A DNA stretch of 64,000 nt from Anaerostipes sp. (GCF_018381315.1 NZ_JAGZSD010000011.1:37762-101761), one strand, 5' to 3'; shown: positions 8,057-17,254, numbered from the stretch's first letter. The notes: generated from the letters alone by a model not told the origin. Program-made: numbers and translations.

Positions 8057-11000
8057 ATGAGATATTTTAAAAGATGGGCTGTATGGTTTATGTCCCTGGC
8101 ACTTTTATCTTCAGCAGCCCCGGTTACGGCAAAGGCGGATTCCGATAAAGATCAGGTGACAGAGATCAAGAAGCAGCTTTCCAAAAGGAAGAAAACAGGA
8201 TATGCGGAGGGGGAAGCGCTGGTTTTGTACCGGACAACCGTGTCAGGACAGAAGAACAGATCTGTCCCGTTTTCTTCCGGGATCAAAGTGAAGAAGGTAT
8301 GGAATTTTCCTGCTGATATAAAAGGGAAGACGAGAACCAGGTCACAGGATTCTGTAGTTTCCATCGCCAGGGTAAGTTCCGGCAAGAGTACGGATGAACT
8401 GGTCAGGCAGTTAAAAAAGGATCCGCAGGTGATAGCAGCACAGCCCAATTATAAGATCAGGCTGTTGGGCGGCAGCGATCCCTATTTTGACTTCCAGTGG
8501 GCAAATAAAAACCAGGGACAGAACGGCGGCAGTGCCGGGAAGGATGCCGGATATGAGCAGTTTTATGAAAAGACGTCCGGAACTAAAGGCAAAGAGACAG
8601 TTGTCGCAGTGGTCGATACAGGGATTGATCTTGAACATGAAGATTTGAAGAACCGGCTGTGGACAAACAAATCTGATGTGATAGCCGGCAAGCACGGATA
8701 TGATTTTGCCAATAGCGATGCAGACCCTTCCGATGATTACGGACACGGGACTCACTGTGCAGGCATCATTGCAGCTCAGGCCGGAAACGGCAAAGGTGTT
8801 GCCGGGATCAGCCAAAGCAGTGATATTAAGCTGATGGCGCTGAAAGTGTTTGATGAAGACGGCGGCGGTGAAGTTTCTAATATTGTCGATGCTTACTATT
8901 ATATTTATAAACAGCAGTTGGAAGGCGTCAATGTGGCGGCGGTCAACAACTCATGGGGAGCGGATGAGGCCGAGGAACAGGAACTGATGAAATACCTGGT
9001 CGACCTGGTTGGAAAAAAAGGAGCGGTGACTGTCTGCGCCGCAGGGAATGAGGGCGAAGATAATGAAAGAACGACAGTTATTCCGGCCGGCATTGACAGT
9101 GATTATGTGATTTCGGTTGCAGCAACGAACGAAAACGACGGCTTGGCTTTCTATTCTAATTATGGAAAAGAGTCTGTACATATGGCGGCGCCGGGAAATC
9201 AAATTCTTTCCACAGTTTCTGATGACTGTTTTAATCCGACTATTTACAACAGTAAAGAGAAAAACGCAAATTGTCAGTTTATGAAAGACTTTAATGACGG
9301 AGATGTTTCAGATATAAAAACAGAAGAGGCAGGAAGCACCGGAAAGGGGACTGTAACGGTTTCGGCGGACAGTACTTATTTCGGAAAGGAATCCTCCGGA
9401 AAGTCAGCAAAGATCTCTGTGAAGGGTGCAAAAGCCGGAGAGATTTATACGGTATTTATACCATATGACAGTACCAAGGGAAGTACGGATTCTCACCTGA
9501 GTACTATGCTGAAGGCTGTCAGCAGTTCTGCCGTGGAAGACGGGGCAGGACTTGTCATGGCAAAGGATTACAAATTGGACGAAGACGGGCAGATTGTTGA
9601 TCCGCTGACTTTGGAAGAGGCTGCTGCGAATATGATACTAGGAAATATCCCTGTGATGGGAGTCAACGGAGAGATGGATGCATGGGAGCATCTTACTTAT
9701 CCGTCCCGGAGTATAACCAAAAATGAAAAACGTGCAGTGGGGATTTCATTGGTTGCTTTAGACGATCAGGATTTTACCCTCTATCTGGATGACACTGCAG
9801 TCAGCAAGGCGGGAGTATCCAGCCAGAGTTTCGAAAAATATGATTTTTACAGCGGGACATCTATGGCGGCGCCTCTGGTGAGCGGTGCGGTGGCCAATAC
9901 CTCTTGGTATTATGGAAAGAAGGATGCCCTTGCAAACAGGGAAGCAGTCCTTGGAATGACAAGAACAGTCAAGAATCTGCCTGTGATTACCAAGGGTGTT
10001 TTGGACGGAAGAAAGCTTGCTGACCAGAATCCGATCCTCATCAGGGCAGTGGTCTCCGGAGGAAAAGTTGTTCTTTCAGGGAAAGGATTCGGAGCCGGCA
10101 GCGGAACTGTAAAAGTAAATGGAAAGACAGAAAAGACAGCCTCCTGGAGTGATTCAAAGATTGTGCTGGAAAACAGACAGCTTGTAAACCGGGTTGGTGA
10201 AGTTGAGATACGGACAAAGAGCGGAAAGACAGTCACCGGATCCTTCTATTTTGTAAAAGGGAAAAGCGGGCCGAAGAAGGTTTTTTCAACAGAGGACATT
10301 ACAAATGGCGGAGATGTAGTCTCTGACGGCAGAAAGCTGTATTATCTGGACCGGGATCTGAATCTTTATGTAATGGATGAAGAAGAACAGGAGTTTTCAA
10401 GGGTATCTGCTATGTCCAGGGAAAAAGCGTTTGCCGGCATAAAAAAGGGAGAACTTGACCGGGCTGATTTAGACCTGGATTCTGTGCCGGTTTACTGTGA
10501 CAAGGCTGTCTACGCCATTGCCGAGGCAGATCTGGGTTATGAGATAAAACGGTCCCTTGTGTGCTATTCCTTCCAGACAAAGTCATGGTCGAGAATAGAC
10601 TCTTATCTGTCAAAGACAGGCGGAGCTAAACTCCAGGGATCAGCTCTGGCAGCTTACAACGGAAAGATTTATGTGATCGGAGGCAGGAATAAAAAGACCG
10701 GTTCTTTAGAAAAGAATGTCTTCTGCTATGACACAGGGAAAAAACAATGGTCCAAAGCCGCAGCACTTCCGGAGGGGAGATATCAGAGTGCGGCTGTGCA
10801 GTCAGGAAACCAGATGATTCTTACGCTGGGCAGCAGCGGAAAGAAAGGGGAGATCCCCAAGAATCTGGTTTACAGTGACAAAAATAAGCGCTGGGTGAAG
10901 AAATCGGCATCTCTTACGCCGAGAAATAAGGACAGAGAACTGTATACAGCCAGTGTAGGCGTGTGCAGAGACGGCATTGCCTATGTGGGTCTGGACACTG

Positions 11001-11725
11001 ACAGCTTCGGGAATGTATTCTGGTATTCAGTTTCCAAAGACCGGTATGAGGCTATGAATTATCAGGCATCTTTTGACGAAGAGATGACAGGCACCACGGT
11101 TGGTTCACGGTTCCTTCTCATGCCTGTCTCAGTTCAGGATGATTTTGATTATAAGAACTTAAGAAAAAAGAAAACGACGGTCCGGTCAAAAGCACAGAGT
11201 GATGAAGATGATGAGGATTACGATGACAGCAGTACAGTGTATTCTTATCCTGTAACGTCCGGGCTTGTGACCGTTAAAGCGAAAACAAAGCATGGAACGA
11301 TTTCAGGAAAAGGAAACTATCTGCCGGGCCAGAAGGTGACTGTAAAGCCGAAAGCTGCAAAGTATTATTGTTTTAAACCTTCTACCTTGAAAGCCGGCGG
11401 GAAAAAGGTGAAAGGAACCAGCTATTCTTTCCGTATCACGGGAAATGTATCAGTATCCGCAGTGTTTAAGAAGACTGTGGTCAAACTTAATAAGAAGAAA
11501 TTGACGCTTTCGGCCGGAAGGAAGTACCGTCTCAAAGCAAAAGTAAAGACGGCAGGAAAGAAAAAGTCTGTTACATGGAAATCAAGCAGGAGTAAATATG
11601 CAACGGTTTCTAAAAAGGGCGTTGTCAGGGCAAAGAAGGCAGGAAGAGGAAAGACGGTTACGATCTATGCCAGGGCGAAAGACGGTTCGAAGTCTTATGC
11701 CAAGGTTAAAATAAGAATCCGGTAG
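8057..11725 (+). CDS. Large secreted subtilisin-family (S8) protease with Kelch-like and Ig-like C-terminal domains
   Basis: 1222-residue exported serine protease. ATG 8057 is preceded by AAAGGAGAGAGC; signal peptide at residues 1-30 (basic start, hydrophobic core, AKA-DS cleavage region). A propeptide-like segment (to about 145) precedes the catalytic domain: Asp in VVDTGIDLEHEDL (about 187), His in DYGHGTHCAGI (about 230), oxyanion Asn in AAGNEGE (about 331), Ser in SGTSMAAPL (about 602). About 250 residues are inserted between Asn and Ser. Then come a TIG-like beta domain (about 665-740), a region with Kelch-type repeats (NGKIYVIGG, NVFCYDTGKKQW), a basic beta domain and a Big_2-like domain at the end. 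No LPXTG signal is seen, so it is either released or held through the very basic tail. Substrate unknown. Confidence 0.93.
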   Translation: MRYFKRWAVWFMSLALLSSAAPVTAKADSDKDQVTEIKKQLSKRKKTGYAEGEALVLYRTTVSGQKNRSVPFSSGIKVKKVWNFPADIKGKTRTRSQDSVVSIARVSSGKSTDELVRQLKKDPQVIAAQPNYKIRLLGGSDPYFDFQWANKNQGQNGGSAGKDAGYEQFYEKTSGTKGKETVVAVVDTGIDLEHEDLKNRLWTNKSDVIAGKHGYDFANSDADPSDDYGHGTHCAGIIAAQAGNGKGVAGISQSSDIKLMALKVFDEDGGGEVSNIVDAYYYIYKQQLEGVNVAAVNNSWGADEAEEQELMKYLVDLVGKKGAVTVCAAGNEGEDNERTTVIPAGIDSDYVISVAATNENDGLAFYSNYGKESVHMAAPGNQILSTVSDDCFNPTIYNSKEKNANCQFMKDFNDGDVSDIKTEEAGSTGKGTVTVSADSTYFGKESSGKSAKISVKGAKAGEIYTVFIPYDSTKGSTDSHLSTMLKAVSSSAVEDGAGLVMAKDYKLDEDGQIVDPLTLEEAAANMILGNIPVMGVNGEMDAWEHLTYPSRSITKNEKRAVGISLVALDDQDFTLYLDDTAVSKAGVSSQSFEKYDFYSGTSMAAPLVSGAVANTSWYYGKKDALANREAVLGMTRTVKNLPVITKGVLDGRKLADQNPILIRAVVSGGKVVLSGKGFGAGSGTVKVNGKTEKTASWSDSKIVLENRQLVNRVGEVEIRTKSGKTVTGSFYFVKGKSGPKKVFSTEDITNGGDVVSDGRKLYYLDRDLNLYVMDEEEQEFSRVSAMSREKAFAGIKKGELDRADLDLDSVPVYCDKAVYAIAEADLGYEIKRSLVCYSFQTKSWSRIDSYLSKTGGAKLQGSALAAYNGKIYVIGGRNKKTGSLEKNVFCYDTGKKQWSKAAALPEGRYQSAAVQSGNQMILTLGSSGKKGEIPKNLVYSDKNKRWVKKSASLTPRNKDRELYTASVGVCRDGIAYVGLDTDSFGNVFWYSVSKDRYEAMNYQASFDEEMTGTTVGSRFLLMPVSVQDDFDYKNLRKKKTTVRSKAQSDEDDEDYDDSSTVYSYPVTSGLVTVKAKTKHGTISGKGNYLPGQKVTVKPKAAKYYCFKPSTLKAGGKKVKGTSYSFRITGNVSVSAVFKKTVVKLNKKKLTLSAGRKYRLKAKVKTAGKKKSVTWKSSRSKYATVSKKGVVRAKKAGRGKTVTIYARAKDGSKSYAKVKIRIR

Positions 11726-11742
11726 CCGGACAGGAAAAAATG

Positions 11743-11790
11743 ATCCCTGCGTTTCTGAATTATGGTATAATCAGAAACGCAGGGATTTTG
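11743..11790 (+). terminator. Strong hairpin terminator with an extended -10 promoter in its loop
   Basis: ATCCCTGCGTTTCTGA (11743-11758) pairs perfectly over 16 bases with 11771-11786, followed by TTTTG. It ends the protease transcript. The loop contains TGGTATAAT (11763-11771), an extended -10 element that would start thiM transcription inside the right arm. Confidence 0.8.
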
Positions 11791-11819
11791 TTGTAAATCA
11801 TCACGTAGGAGGAATTTTT

Positions 11820-12635
11820 ATGTATGAGAACATATTACATAATGTAAAAAAGCATCCGTCGCTTGTCCACTGCATCACCAATTATGTGACTGTCAATGAT
11901 GTGGCCAACATGGTACTGGCATCCGGCGGTTCACCTATCATGGCAGATGACAAAAGTGAGGTGGAAGAGATTACAAGTATCTGTACCTCACTTGTGATCA
12001 ACATCGGAACACTCAACGCCAGGACGGTTGAGGCTATGGTATTGGCCGGGAAAAGGGCCAATGTACTGGGACATCCGGTTATTTTGGATCCGGTGGGAGC
12101 CGGGGCATCCAGTATGAGAACAGAGACGGTAAAACGACTTTTAAAAGAGGTTCAGTTTGATGTCATCCGGGGAAATATTTCCGAGATCAAGACGGTATTT
12201 GCAGGCAGCGGGGCAATGTCCGGTGTGGATGCAAGCGAAGCGGATGCTGTGACGGAAGAGAACCTTGGGGAAGTAATAGATATGACAAAGCGTTTATCTG
12301 CACAGACCGGAGCAGTCATTGTAGTTACAGGGGCTGTTGATATCGTGTCCGACGAGCGCAGTTCTTTTATTATAAGAAATGGCGATCCCATGATGTCAAG
12401 GATCACCGGAACCGGATGTATGCTTGACGGAGTTATTGCCGGTTTTGTGGGATCCAATCAGGACAGGGTTTTAGAGGCAGCGGCAGCTGCGGTGTGTGCT
12501 GTGGGATACTGCGGGGAGAAAGCCAGGGCAAAATGCGGCGGCACATCTTCCATGAGGATGCACCTTATAGACGCAATGAGCAGGTTAACAGCAGAGGAAC
12601 TGGAAAGAGGTGCAAAAGTTGAAAACAGAAGCTGA
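11820..12635 (+). CDS. thiM: Hydroxyethylthiazole kinase
   Basis: Phosphorylates 4-methyl-5-(2-hydroxyethyl)thiazole in thiamine salvage. 271 residues, normal family length. Family marks: VHCITNYVTVNDVANM and SPIMADDKSEV at the N-terminus (substrate site), LDPVGAGAS, and the ribokinase-like anion hole GTGCMLDGVIAGF with its catalytic-type Cys/Asp region. GTAGGAGGAATTTTT precedes the ATG. It overlaps thiE in its last bases. No TPP riboswitch is visible upstream, unlike many thi operons. Confidence 0.97.
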   Translation: MYENILHNVKKHPSLVHCITNYVTVNDVANMVLASGGSPIMADDKSEVEEITSICTSLVINIGTLNARTVEAMVLAGKRANVLGHPVILDPVGAGASSMRTETVKRLLKEVQFDVIRGNISEIKTVFAGSGAMSGVDASEADAVTEENLGEVIDMTKRLSAQTGAVIVVTGAVDIVSDERSSFIIRNGDPMMSRITGTGCMLDGVIAGFVGSNQDRVLEAAAAAVCAVGYCGEKARAKCGGTSSMRMHLIDAMSRLTAEELERGAKVENRS

Positions 12636-13260
12636 GGCAATGACCCTTTATGCAGTGACAGATTCTGCATGGACAGGGGAAAAAACATTGATGGAGCAGG
12701 TAAAAGATGCATTGGACGGGGGAATTACGTTTCTTCAGCTGCGGGAGAAGGAGCTGGATCATGATGCGTTTCTGAAGGAGGCCAAAGAGATGGCTGAACT
12801 GTCCAGACAGTACGGAGTGCCTTTTGTCATTAACGATGAAGTGGAGATTGCATTAGAGTGCGGCGCGGACGGCGTACATGTAGGACAGGAGGATATGGCT
12901 TGCCAAAATGCCAGAAAGCTTCTGGGACCGGATAAGATCATCGGCGTATCTGTACATAATGTGGAGGAGGCTTTGAAAGCCCAGGCTGACGGGGCAGATT
13001 ATCTGGGGCTTGGAGCGGTAAAAGCTACACCTACAAAAACAGATGCCAAGGTAGTAGAATTCGGGGAAATTAAAAGAGTGTGCGATGCAGTGTCCATACC
13101 GGTGGTTGCTATCGGAGGGATTAAGAAAGATAATCTTATGGAACTTCAGGGCAGCCATGTGGACGGAATTGCAGTTGTTTCTGCTGTTTTTGGGGCTGAG
13201 GACATCACACAGGAGACAAAAGAGCTGAGAAAACAGGCAGAGGAGATGAAGAGAAGATGA
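12619..13260 (+). CDS. thiE: Thiamine-phosphate synthase
   Basis: Joins hydroxymethylpyrimidine diphosphate and thiazole phosphate to thiamine phosphate. A TIM-barrel protein with ThiE motifs TFLQLREKE, FVINDEVEIALECGADGVHVGQED, GVSVHNVEEA, GAVKATPTKTDA and VVAIGGI (parts of each seen). TTG at 12619 is taken as start because GAAAGAGG is 9 bases upstream; GTG 12610 and ATG 12640 are in-frame alternatives. The gene overlaps the end of thiM and its own TGA overlaps the ATG of thiD, so the three genes are translationally coupled. Confidence 0.95.
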   Translation: MKTEAEAMTLYAVTDSAWTGEKTLMEQVKDALDGGITFLQLREKELDHDAFLKEAKEMAELSRQYGVPFVINDEVEIALECGADGVHVGQEDMACQNARKLLGPDKIIGVSVHNVEEALKAQADGADYLGLGAVKATPTKTDAKVVEFGEIKRVCDAVSIPVVAIGGIKKDNLMELQGSHVDGIAVVSAVFGAEDITQETKELRKQAEEMKRR

Positions 13261-14039
13261 AAACAGTTTTAACCATTGCCGGATCTGACTGCAGCGGCGG
13301 TGCAGGAATTCAGGCTGATTTAAAGACCATGGATGCCCATGGAGTTTACGGCATGTCAGCGATAGCGGCGCTGACCGCACAAAACACGATAGGAGTAGCA
13401 GATATTTATCATGTTTCAAAAGATTTTTTAGAACAGCAGCTGGATTGTATATTTACAGATATATTTCCCGATGCGGTCAAGATCGGAATGATACCGGAAA
13501 AAGAACTGATCCAGGCGGCGGCTGAAAAACTTAAGGAATATGATGCAAAGAACATTGTACTGGATCCTGTCATGGTGTCTACCAGCGGCAGCCGGCTGTT
13601 AAGTGAGGATGCCATCGGCTTTTTAAAAGAAACCCTGTTTCCGGCGGCTGATATTATTACGCCGAATGTGCCGGAAGCAGAAGTGCTGTCAGGAGTCCGA
13701 ATCAGATCAAAGGAAGATATGCAGGAAGCAGCCGAAAAAATAGGAGAGTACTTTGACGGATACATTCTGGTAAAGGGAGGACACTCTGTGGAAGATGCCA
13801 ACGACTGCCTTTTTTATCGCGGAAAGAAAAAGATCTTCCGGGGCACGAGAGTGGAAAACGAAAATACACATGGGACCGGATGTACTCTTTCGTCTGCTAT
13901 TGCATGCAATCTTGCCATGGGATGTGATATGGAGACAAGTATTCAGAATTCAAAGGAATATATTACCGGTGCACTGCTTGACGGTCTGGATCTGGGAAAA
14001 GGTAACGGTCCTTTAAATCATATGTATCGTCTGAAATAG
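13257..14039 (+). CDS. thiD: Hydroxymethylpyrimidine/phosphomethylpyrimidine kinase
   Basis: Two-step kinase giving HMP diphosphate for ThiE. 260 residues. Marks: TIAGSDCSGGAGIQADLKT at the start, AIAALTAQNT, VLDPVMVSTSG, ITPNVPEAE, LVKGGH, and the anion hole THGTGCTLSSAIA. ATGA overlap with thiE at 13257-13260. With thiM and thiE this supplies thiamine phosphate from salvaged precursors; de novo thiC and thiG are not in this window. Confidence 0.97.
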   Translation: MKTVLTIAGSDCSGGAGIQADLKTMDAHGVYGMSAIAALTAQNTIGVADIYHVSKDFLEQQLDCIFTDIFPDAVKIGMIPEKELIQAAAEKLKEYDAKNIVLDPVMVSTSGSRLLSEDAIGFLKETLFPAADIITPNVPEAEVLSGVRIRSKEDMQEAAEKIGEYFDGYILVKGGHSVEDANDCLFYRGKKKIFRGTRVENENTHGTGCTLSSAIACNLAMGCDMETSIQNSKEYITGALLDGLDLGKGNGPLNHMYRLK

Positions 14040-14075
14040 AAGCAGTGCATGGTTTGCGGGAAAGGAGCTGAATTT

Positions 14076-15056
14076 ATGAGGAAAAGCCTGATCAGCCAGT
14101 TGGAAGTCATAACAGAGGAAGAACAGAGGATTCTGGATGGGAGAGATGTAAGCAAAACCTTATACACCACAAAAAAGACATTTGAGGTTGAGGCGGAAAA
14201 ACTGCTGAGAGACGGGCGGCTGATCCAGGTGAGGACCCATACAAGGTTTACCGACTTTCCGGAGCATAATCACAATTATATAGAAATGATGTATGTCTGT
14301 CAGGGGAAGATTACTCATTTTATCGGCGGCAAGGAAGTCATCATGGAGGAAGGAGATTTTCTTATCCTGAATCAGCATGTCCGCCACAGCATCTGCTGTG
14401 CATCGAAAAAGGATCTGGGGATCAATTTTATCGCCCTTCCGGAATTTTTTGATATTCCGCTCCAGATGCTGCAGCGGAATAATGTTCTTGCTGATTTTCT
14501 TGTGGATACTCTGAGACAGAATTCTTTTTCCGAAAAATATCTGCTGTTTAAGCTTTCCGGTATCCTGGAGATCGAAAATCTGATGGAGAATATCGTTTAC
14601 TCTTTAAAAAACCTGGGGAAAAATGAAGAAAAGATGAATCAACTGTCCATGGGACTTATGTTTCTGCACATCCTGAATCATATTGATAAGCTGGACTTCA
14701 CATCTCCCCAAAACTATAAAGAAATTGTGCTTCAGACAACGCTTAGTTATATCGACCAGCATTACAGGGAAGCCAATCTTTCTAAGCTGGCAGAGGATAT
14801 GAACCAGTCCCTTTCTGTGCTGAGCCGGCTGATCAAACAAAATTTTGGGCATACATTTCAGGAACTGGTGCAGAGAAAAAAGTTTCAAAAAGCCATGACA
14901 CTGCTGTCTGAGACAGACTTGGCTATCGCAGATATTGTGACTGCAGTGGGGTATGAGAACAGCAGTTATTTTTACAGAAAGTTTAAAGAAAAATACCATA
15001 TGTCCCCGAAAGAATACCGTTTAACCCACAGAAATGGGGAACAGATCAGACTATAG
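14076..15056 (+). CDS. AraC-family regulator with cupin domain, probable rhamnose regulator
   Basis: 326 residues. ATG 14076 follows AAAGGAGCTGAATTT; the frame could extend to 14049 but without a ribosome site. The N-terminal half is a cupin sensor (FPEHNHNYIEMMYVCQGK with the His-Asn-His pattern, EGDFLILNQHVRHSI). The C-terminal 100 residues hold two helix-turn-helix motifs (LSKLAEDMNQSLSVLSRLIK, IADIVTAVGYENSSYFYRKF) and end YHMSPKEYR. It lies directly upstream of the rhamnose genes and reads the same way, so control of that operon is the natural inference, as with RhaR/RhaS. A terminator follows, so it is its own transcript. Confidence 0.9.
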   Translation: MRKSLISQLEVITEEEQRILDGRDVSKTLYTTKKTFEVEAEKLLRDGRLIQVRTHTRFTDFPEHNHNYIEMMYVCQGKITHFIGGKEVIMEEGDFLILNQHVRHSICCASKKDLGINFIALPEFFDIPLQMLQRNNVLADFLVDTLRQNSFSEKYLLFKLSGILEIENLMENIVYSLKNLGKNEEKMNQLSMGLMFLHILNHIDKLDFTSPQNYKEIVLQTTLSYIDQHYREANLSKLAEDMNQSLSVLSRLIKQNFGHTFQELVQRKKFQKAMTLLSETDLAIADIVTAVGYENSSYFYRKFKEKYHMSPKEYRLTHRNGEQIRL

Positions 15057-15063
15057 AGAGCAA

Positions 15064-15090
15064 AAAGAAGCTTCCGGGCTTCTTTTTTTG
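15064..15090 (+). terminator. Terminator of the AraC regulator gene
   Basis: AAAGAAGC/GCTTCTTT stem followed by a run of T. Just after it (15090-15099) stands GTTGCATAGG, which matches one arm of the palindromic repeat at 47464-47473 and may be a decayed copy. Confidence 0.85.
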
Positions 15091-15135
15091 TTGCATAGGA
15101 ACTTTGTCAAGTCAAAAAAAGACACTTCTTTCGTC

Positions 15136-15170
15136 AAACCACGTCCTAACTTTTGGGCGTGGTTTTTCTT
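15136..15170 (+). terminator. Second hairpin with T-run in front of the rhamnose operon
   Basis: AAACCACGTCC pairs with GGGCGTGGTTT followed by TTTCTT, only 50 bases before the permease ATG. It is either a back-up terminator for the regulator gene or a leader attenuator of the operon. Confidence 0.7.
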
Positions 15171-15219
15171 ATACTTAATTCAGCAAAGGAAAGAACGAAA
15201 TCAAAAGGAGGAAAAACAT

Positions 15220-16974
15220 ATGAATGCAGAGTATCGAAGGAAGGCATCGGCAGTACCGCCGGAAGACCGGCCGATTTCTAAAAAGAACATTTCCGGGCTG
15301 GGAAATTTCTTTGGGATTTACGGCGGCGAGCACATTGCAGCTACAGAGTTTGTTATTGGGGCTACGCTGGTAACCTGGGGAGTCAAGGCGACGGATATTT
15401 TCATCGGACTTTTTATCGGAAATATCCTGGCAACCCTGACATATGCACTGATCTGTGCCCCGATCGGAGTCGACACGAGAGTTACTTTATATTCCTACTT
15501 AAAAAAGGTCATGGGGCCATACATGCAGAAAGTTTACAATTTTGTCTGGGGCCTGGCATCCATAGCCATGGCAGCATCCATGCTGACTGTATCGGCATCG
15601 GCGGTCCGGGAGATTTTTGGAATCAGACTTCAGACCCAGTGGTATCCGACAGATATCAAATTTATCCTGGTGGTTATTGTACTTGGCATTATTGTCACTC
15701 TGGTAGCCGCAAACGGATTTGAAGCAGTGGCAAAATTCTCATCAGTCTGTGTGCCGTGGATGATCATTATCTTTGCAGCAGGAGTATTTGTAGTAGTTCC
15801 TGAACTGATTGAGGTGACGAACGGAGCAGCGGTACACAGCTTTGGGGATTTTATGAACCTGCTGAATACCAGTGTGTGGAACGGAGCAGTCATACCGGGC
15901 GGACAGAAGCTGGGAATCATTCATGTCATTGGATTTGCCTGGATGTGTAATCTGGCCTATCATGGCGGACTGAACGATATGGCATTGTTCCGCTATGCAA
16001 AGACTCCCAAATACGGATTTATTACCTCATACGGTATGTTCATAGGACATTTCTTTGCATGGGGAAGTGCGGGAATTATGGGAGCTACAGCTGCTGTCAT
16101 TCTGAATAAGTCACTGCTTATTCTGGATTCAGGAGCCATCACGGGTGCTGTTTTAGGGGCAACCGGTCTGCTGGCGGTTATCGTGGCAGGGTGGACAACT
16201 GCAAATCCAAACATTTATCGTGCCAGTCTTGCATTTGAGACGATTTTTAACAAGATTCCTCTGAAAAAACTGACTTACATTATCGGAGCAGTCATGACTC
16301 TGGCAGCATGTTTCCCGATTACCATGAACATTATGGCCATTGTAAATATTATCGTGCTTGTTATTCCGGCGATTGGGGCCATCATATTTACAGAGCACTG
16401 GATTATTCCGAAACTTGGGGGCAGCAGATACTGGGCTTCTTATAAAGGATGGAAGATTAATTATGCAGGGCTTCTGGCCTGGGCGGCGGCACTGGCTTTT
16501 GTGGCAGTTATGACGCTGACCGGGGCAATACATTCTTATCTTTTGTTCCTGCCGACTTATATACTTGCGATGGTAAGTTATATTATTTTGGCGTGTGTTA
16601 TGGGAGCCAGAGATGACTACACGGCACAACAAGAAGAAGACCGGAAAGTACAGGAAGCTTTGGCGGAACTGATTGAGGAAGAGGATGAAAAGATCATTGA
16701 GTATGTTCCGAAACAGCCGGCTGCACAGAAAGCTGCGGCATATATCTCTTATGCGGTTCTGGCAGCGCTTGGCGTGATGACACTGATGGTATTTGCCGGA
16801 CATATAAGTGTTGAGACATGGAAGAGTCTATCCTTCCCGGTCACAATCTGTTATTTCATACTGGGAGGCACTGCGACTTATCTGAAATATGGGCTCACGG
16901 AAGTAAAAAAAGAAAACGGAGAACAGGAGGCAGAAAATGAAAATATACAAAGGATTCAAAATGAAGCTTTATAA
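15220..16974 (+). CDS. NCS1-family (purine-cytosine permease-like) transporter in the rhamnose operon
   Basis: 584-residue integral membrane protein with about 12-14 membrane segments. The longest open frame begins at 15034 inside the regulator gene, but AAAAGGAGGAAAAACAT places the start at ATG 15220. The N-terminal GLGNFFGIYGGEHIAATEFVIGA region and the later TTANPNIYRASLAFE are NCS1-like and keep the conserved Asn-Pro-X-Tyr motif. A cytoplasmic acidic loop (about 480-510) and two more membrane segments follow. It overlaps the mutarotase gene by 38 bases and heads an operon of rhamnose enzymes with no other transporter. That points to L-rhamnose or a rhamnose-derived sugar as substrate, although NCS1 proteins usually carry nucleobases or vitamins. 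The assignment is by context. Confidence 0.85.
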   Translation: MNAEYRRKASAVPPEDRPISKKNISGLGNFFGIYGGEHIAATEFVIGATLVTWGVKATDIFIGLFIGNILATLTYALICAPIGVDTRVTLYSYLKKVMGPYMQKVYNFVWGLASIAMAASMLTVSASAVREIFGIRLQTQWYPTDIKFILVVIVLGIIVTLVAANGFEAVAKFSSVCVPWMIIIFAAGVFVVVPELIEVTNGAAVHSFGDFMNLLNTSVWNGAVIPGGQKLGIIHVIGFAWMCNLAYHGGLNDMALFRYAKTPKYGFITSYGMFIGHFFAWGSAGIMGATAAVILNKSLLILDSGAITGAVLGATGLLAVIVAGWTTANPNIYRASLAFETIFNKIPLKKLTYIIGAVMTLAACFPITMNIMAIVNIIVLVIPAIGAIIFTEHWIIPKLGGSRYWASYKGWKINYAGLLAWAAALAFVAVMTLTGAIHSYLLFLPTYILAMVSYIILACVMGARDDYTAQQEEDRKVQEALAELIEEEDEKIIEYVPKQPAAQKAAAYISYAVLAALGVMTLMVFAGHISVETWKSLSFPVTICYFILGGTATYLKYGLTEVKKENGEQEAENENIQRIQNEAL

Positions 16975-17254
16975 AGGCATGGAAGAGGAATATGAAAGAC
17001 GCCACAATCAGCTGTGGCCGGAAATGAAAAATATGATCCATGAATACGGCGGAAGCAATTATTCGATTTATCTGGACAGAGAAACCAACATTTTGTTTGG
17101 GTCTATAGAGATTGAGGATGAAGAAAGATGGAGCCAGGGGGCGGAGACAAAGATCAACCGGAAATGGTGGGACTTTATGGCAGACATTATGGAAACCAAT
17201 CCGGATAACAGCCCTGTGAGCGCGGATTTGAGTCTGGTATTCCATTTGGATTGA
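16937..17254 (+). CDS. rhaM: L-rhamnose mutarotase
   Basis: Interconverts alpha and beta L-rhamnose, giving the isomerase its anomer. 105 residues, the expected size for a dimeric alpha/beta-barrel mutarotase. Family marks: KMKLYKGMEEEYERRHNQLWPEM with the conserved Tyr-Arg-His region, YSIYLDRETNILFG, and RKWWDFMADIMETNPD at the C-terminal part. AGGAGG at 16925-16930 lies inside the permease gene, giving a 38-base overlap, so translation is coupled. The next gene starts 16 bases after its stop. Confidence 0.96.
   Translation: MKIYKGFKMKLYKGMEEEYERRHNQLWPEMKNMIHEYGGSNYSIYLDRETNILFGSIEIEDEERWSQGAETKINRKWWDFMADIMETNPDNSPVSADLSLVFHLD

Noticed and set aside
11726..11819. TPP riboswitch in front of thiM
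   Set aside because: No CTGAGA-type or GGATAATGCC-type conserved parts; the space after the likely start is too short.
15034..15219. Longer N-terminus of the NCS1 permease
   Set aside because: It would begin inside the AraC gene and run through two terminators; ATG 15220 has a strong ribosome site.
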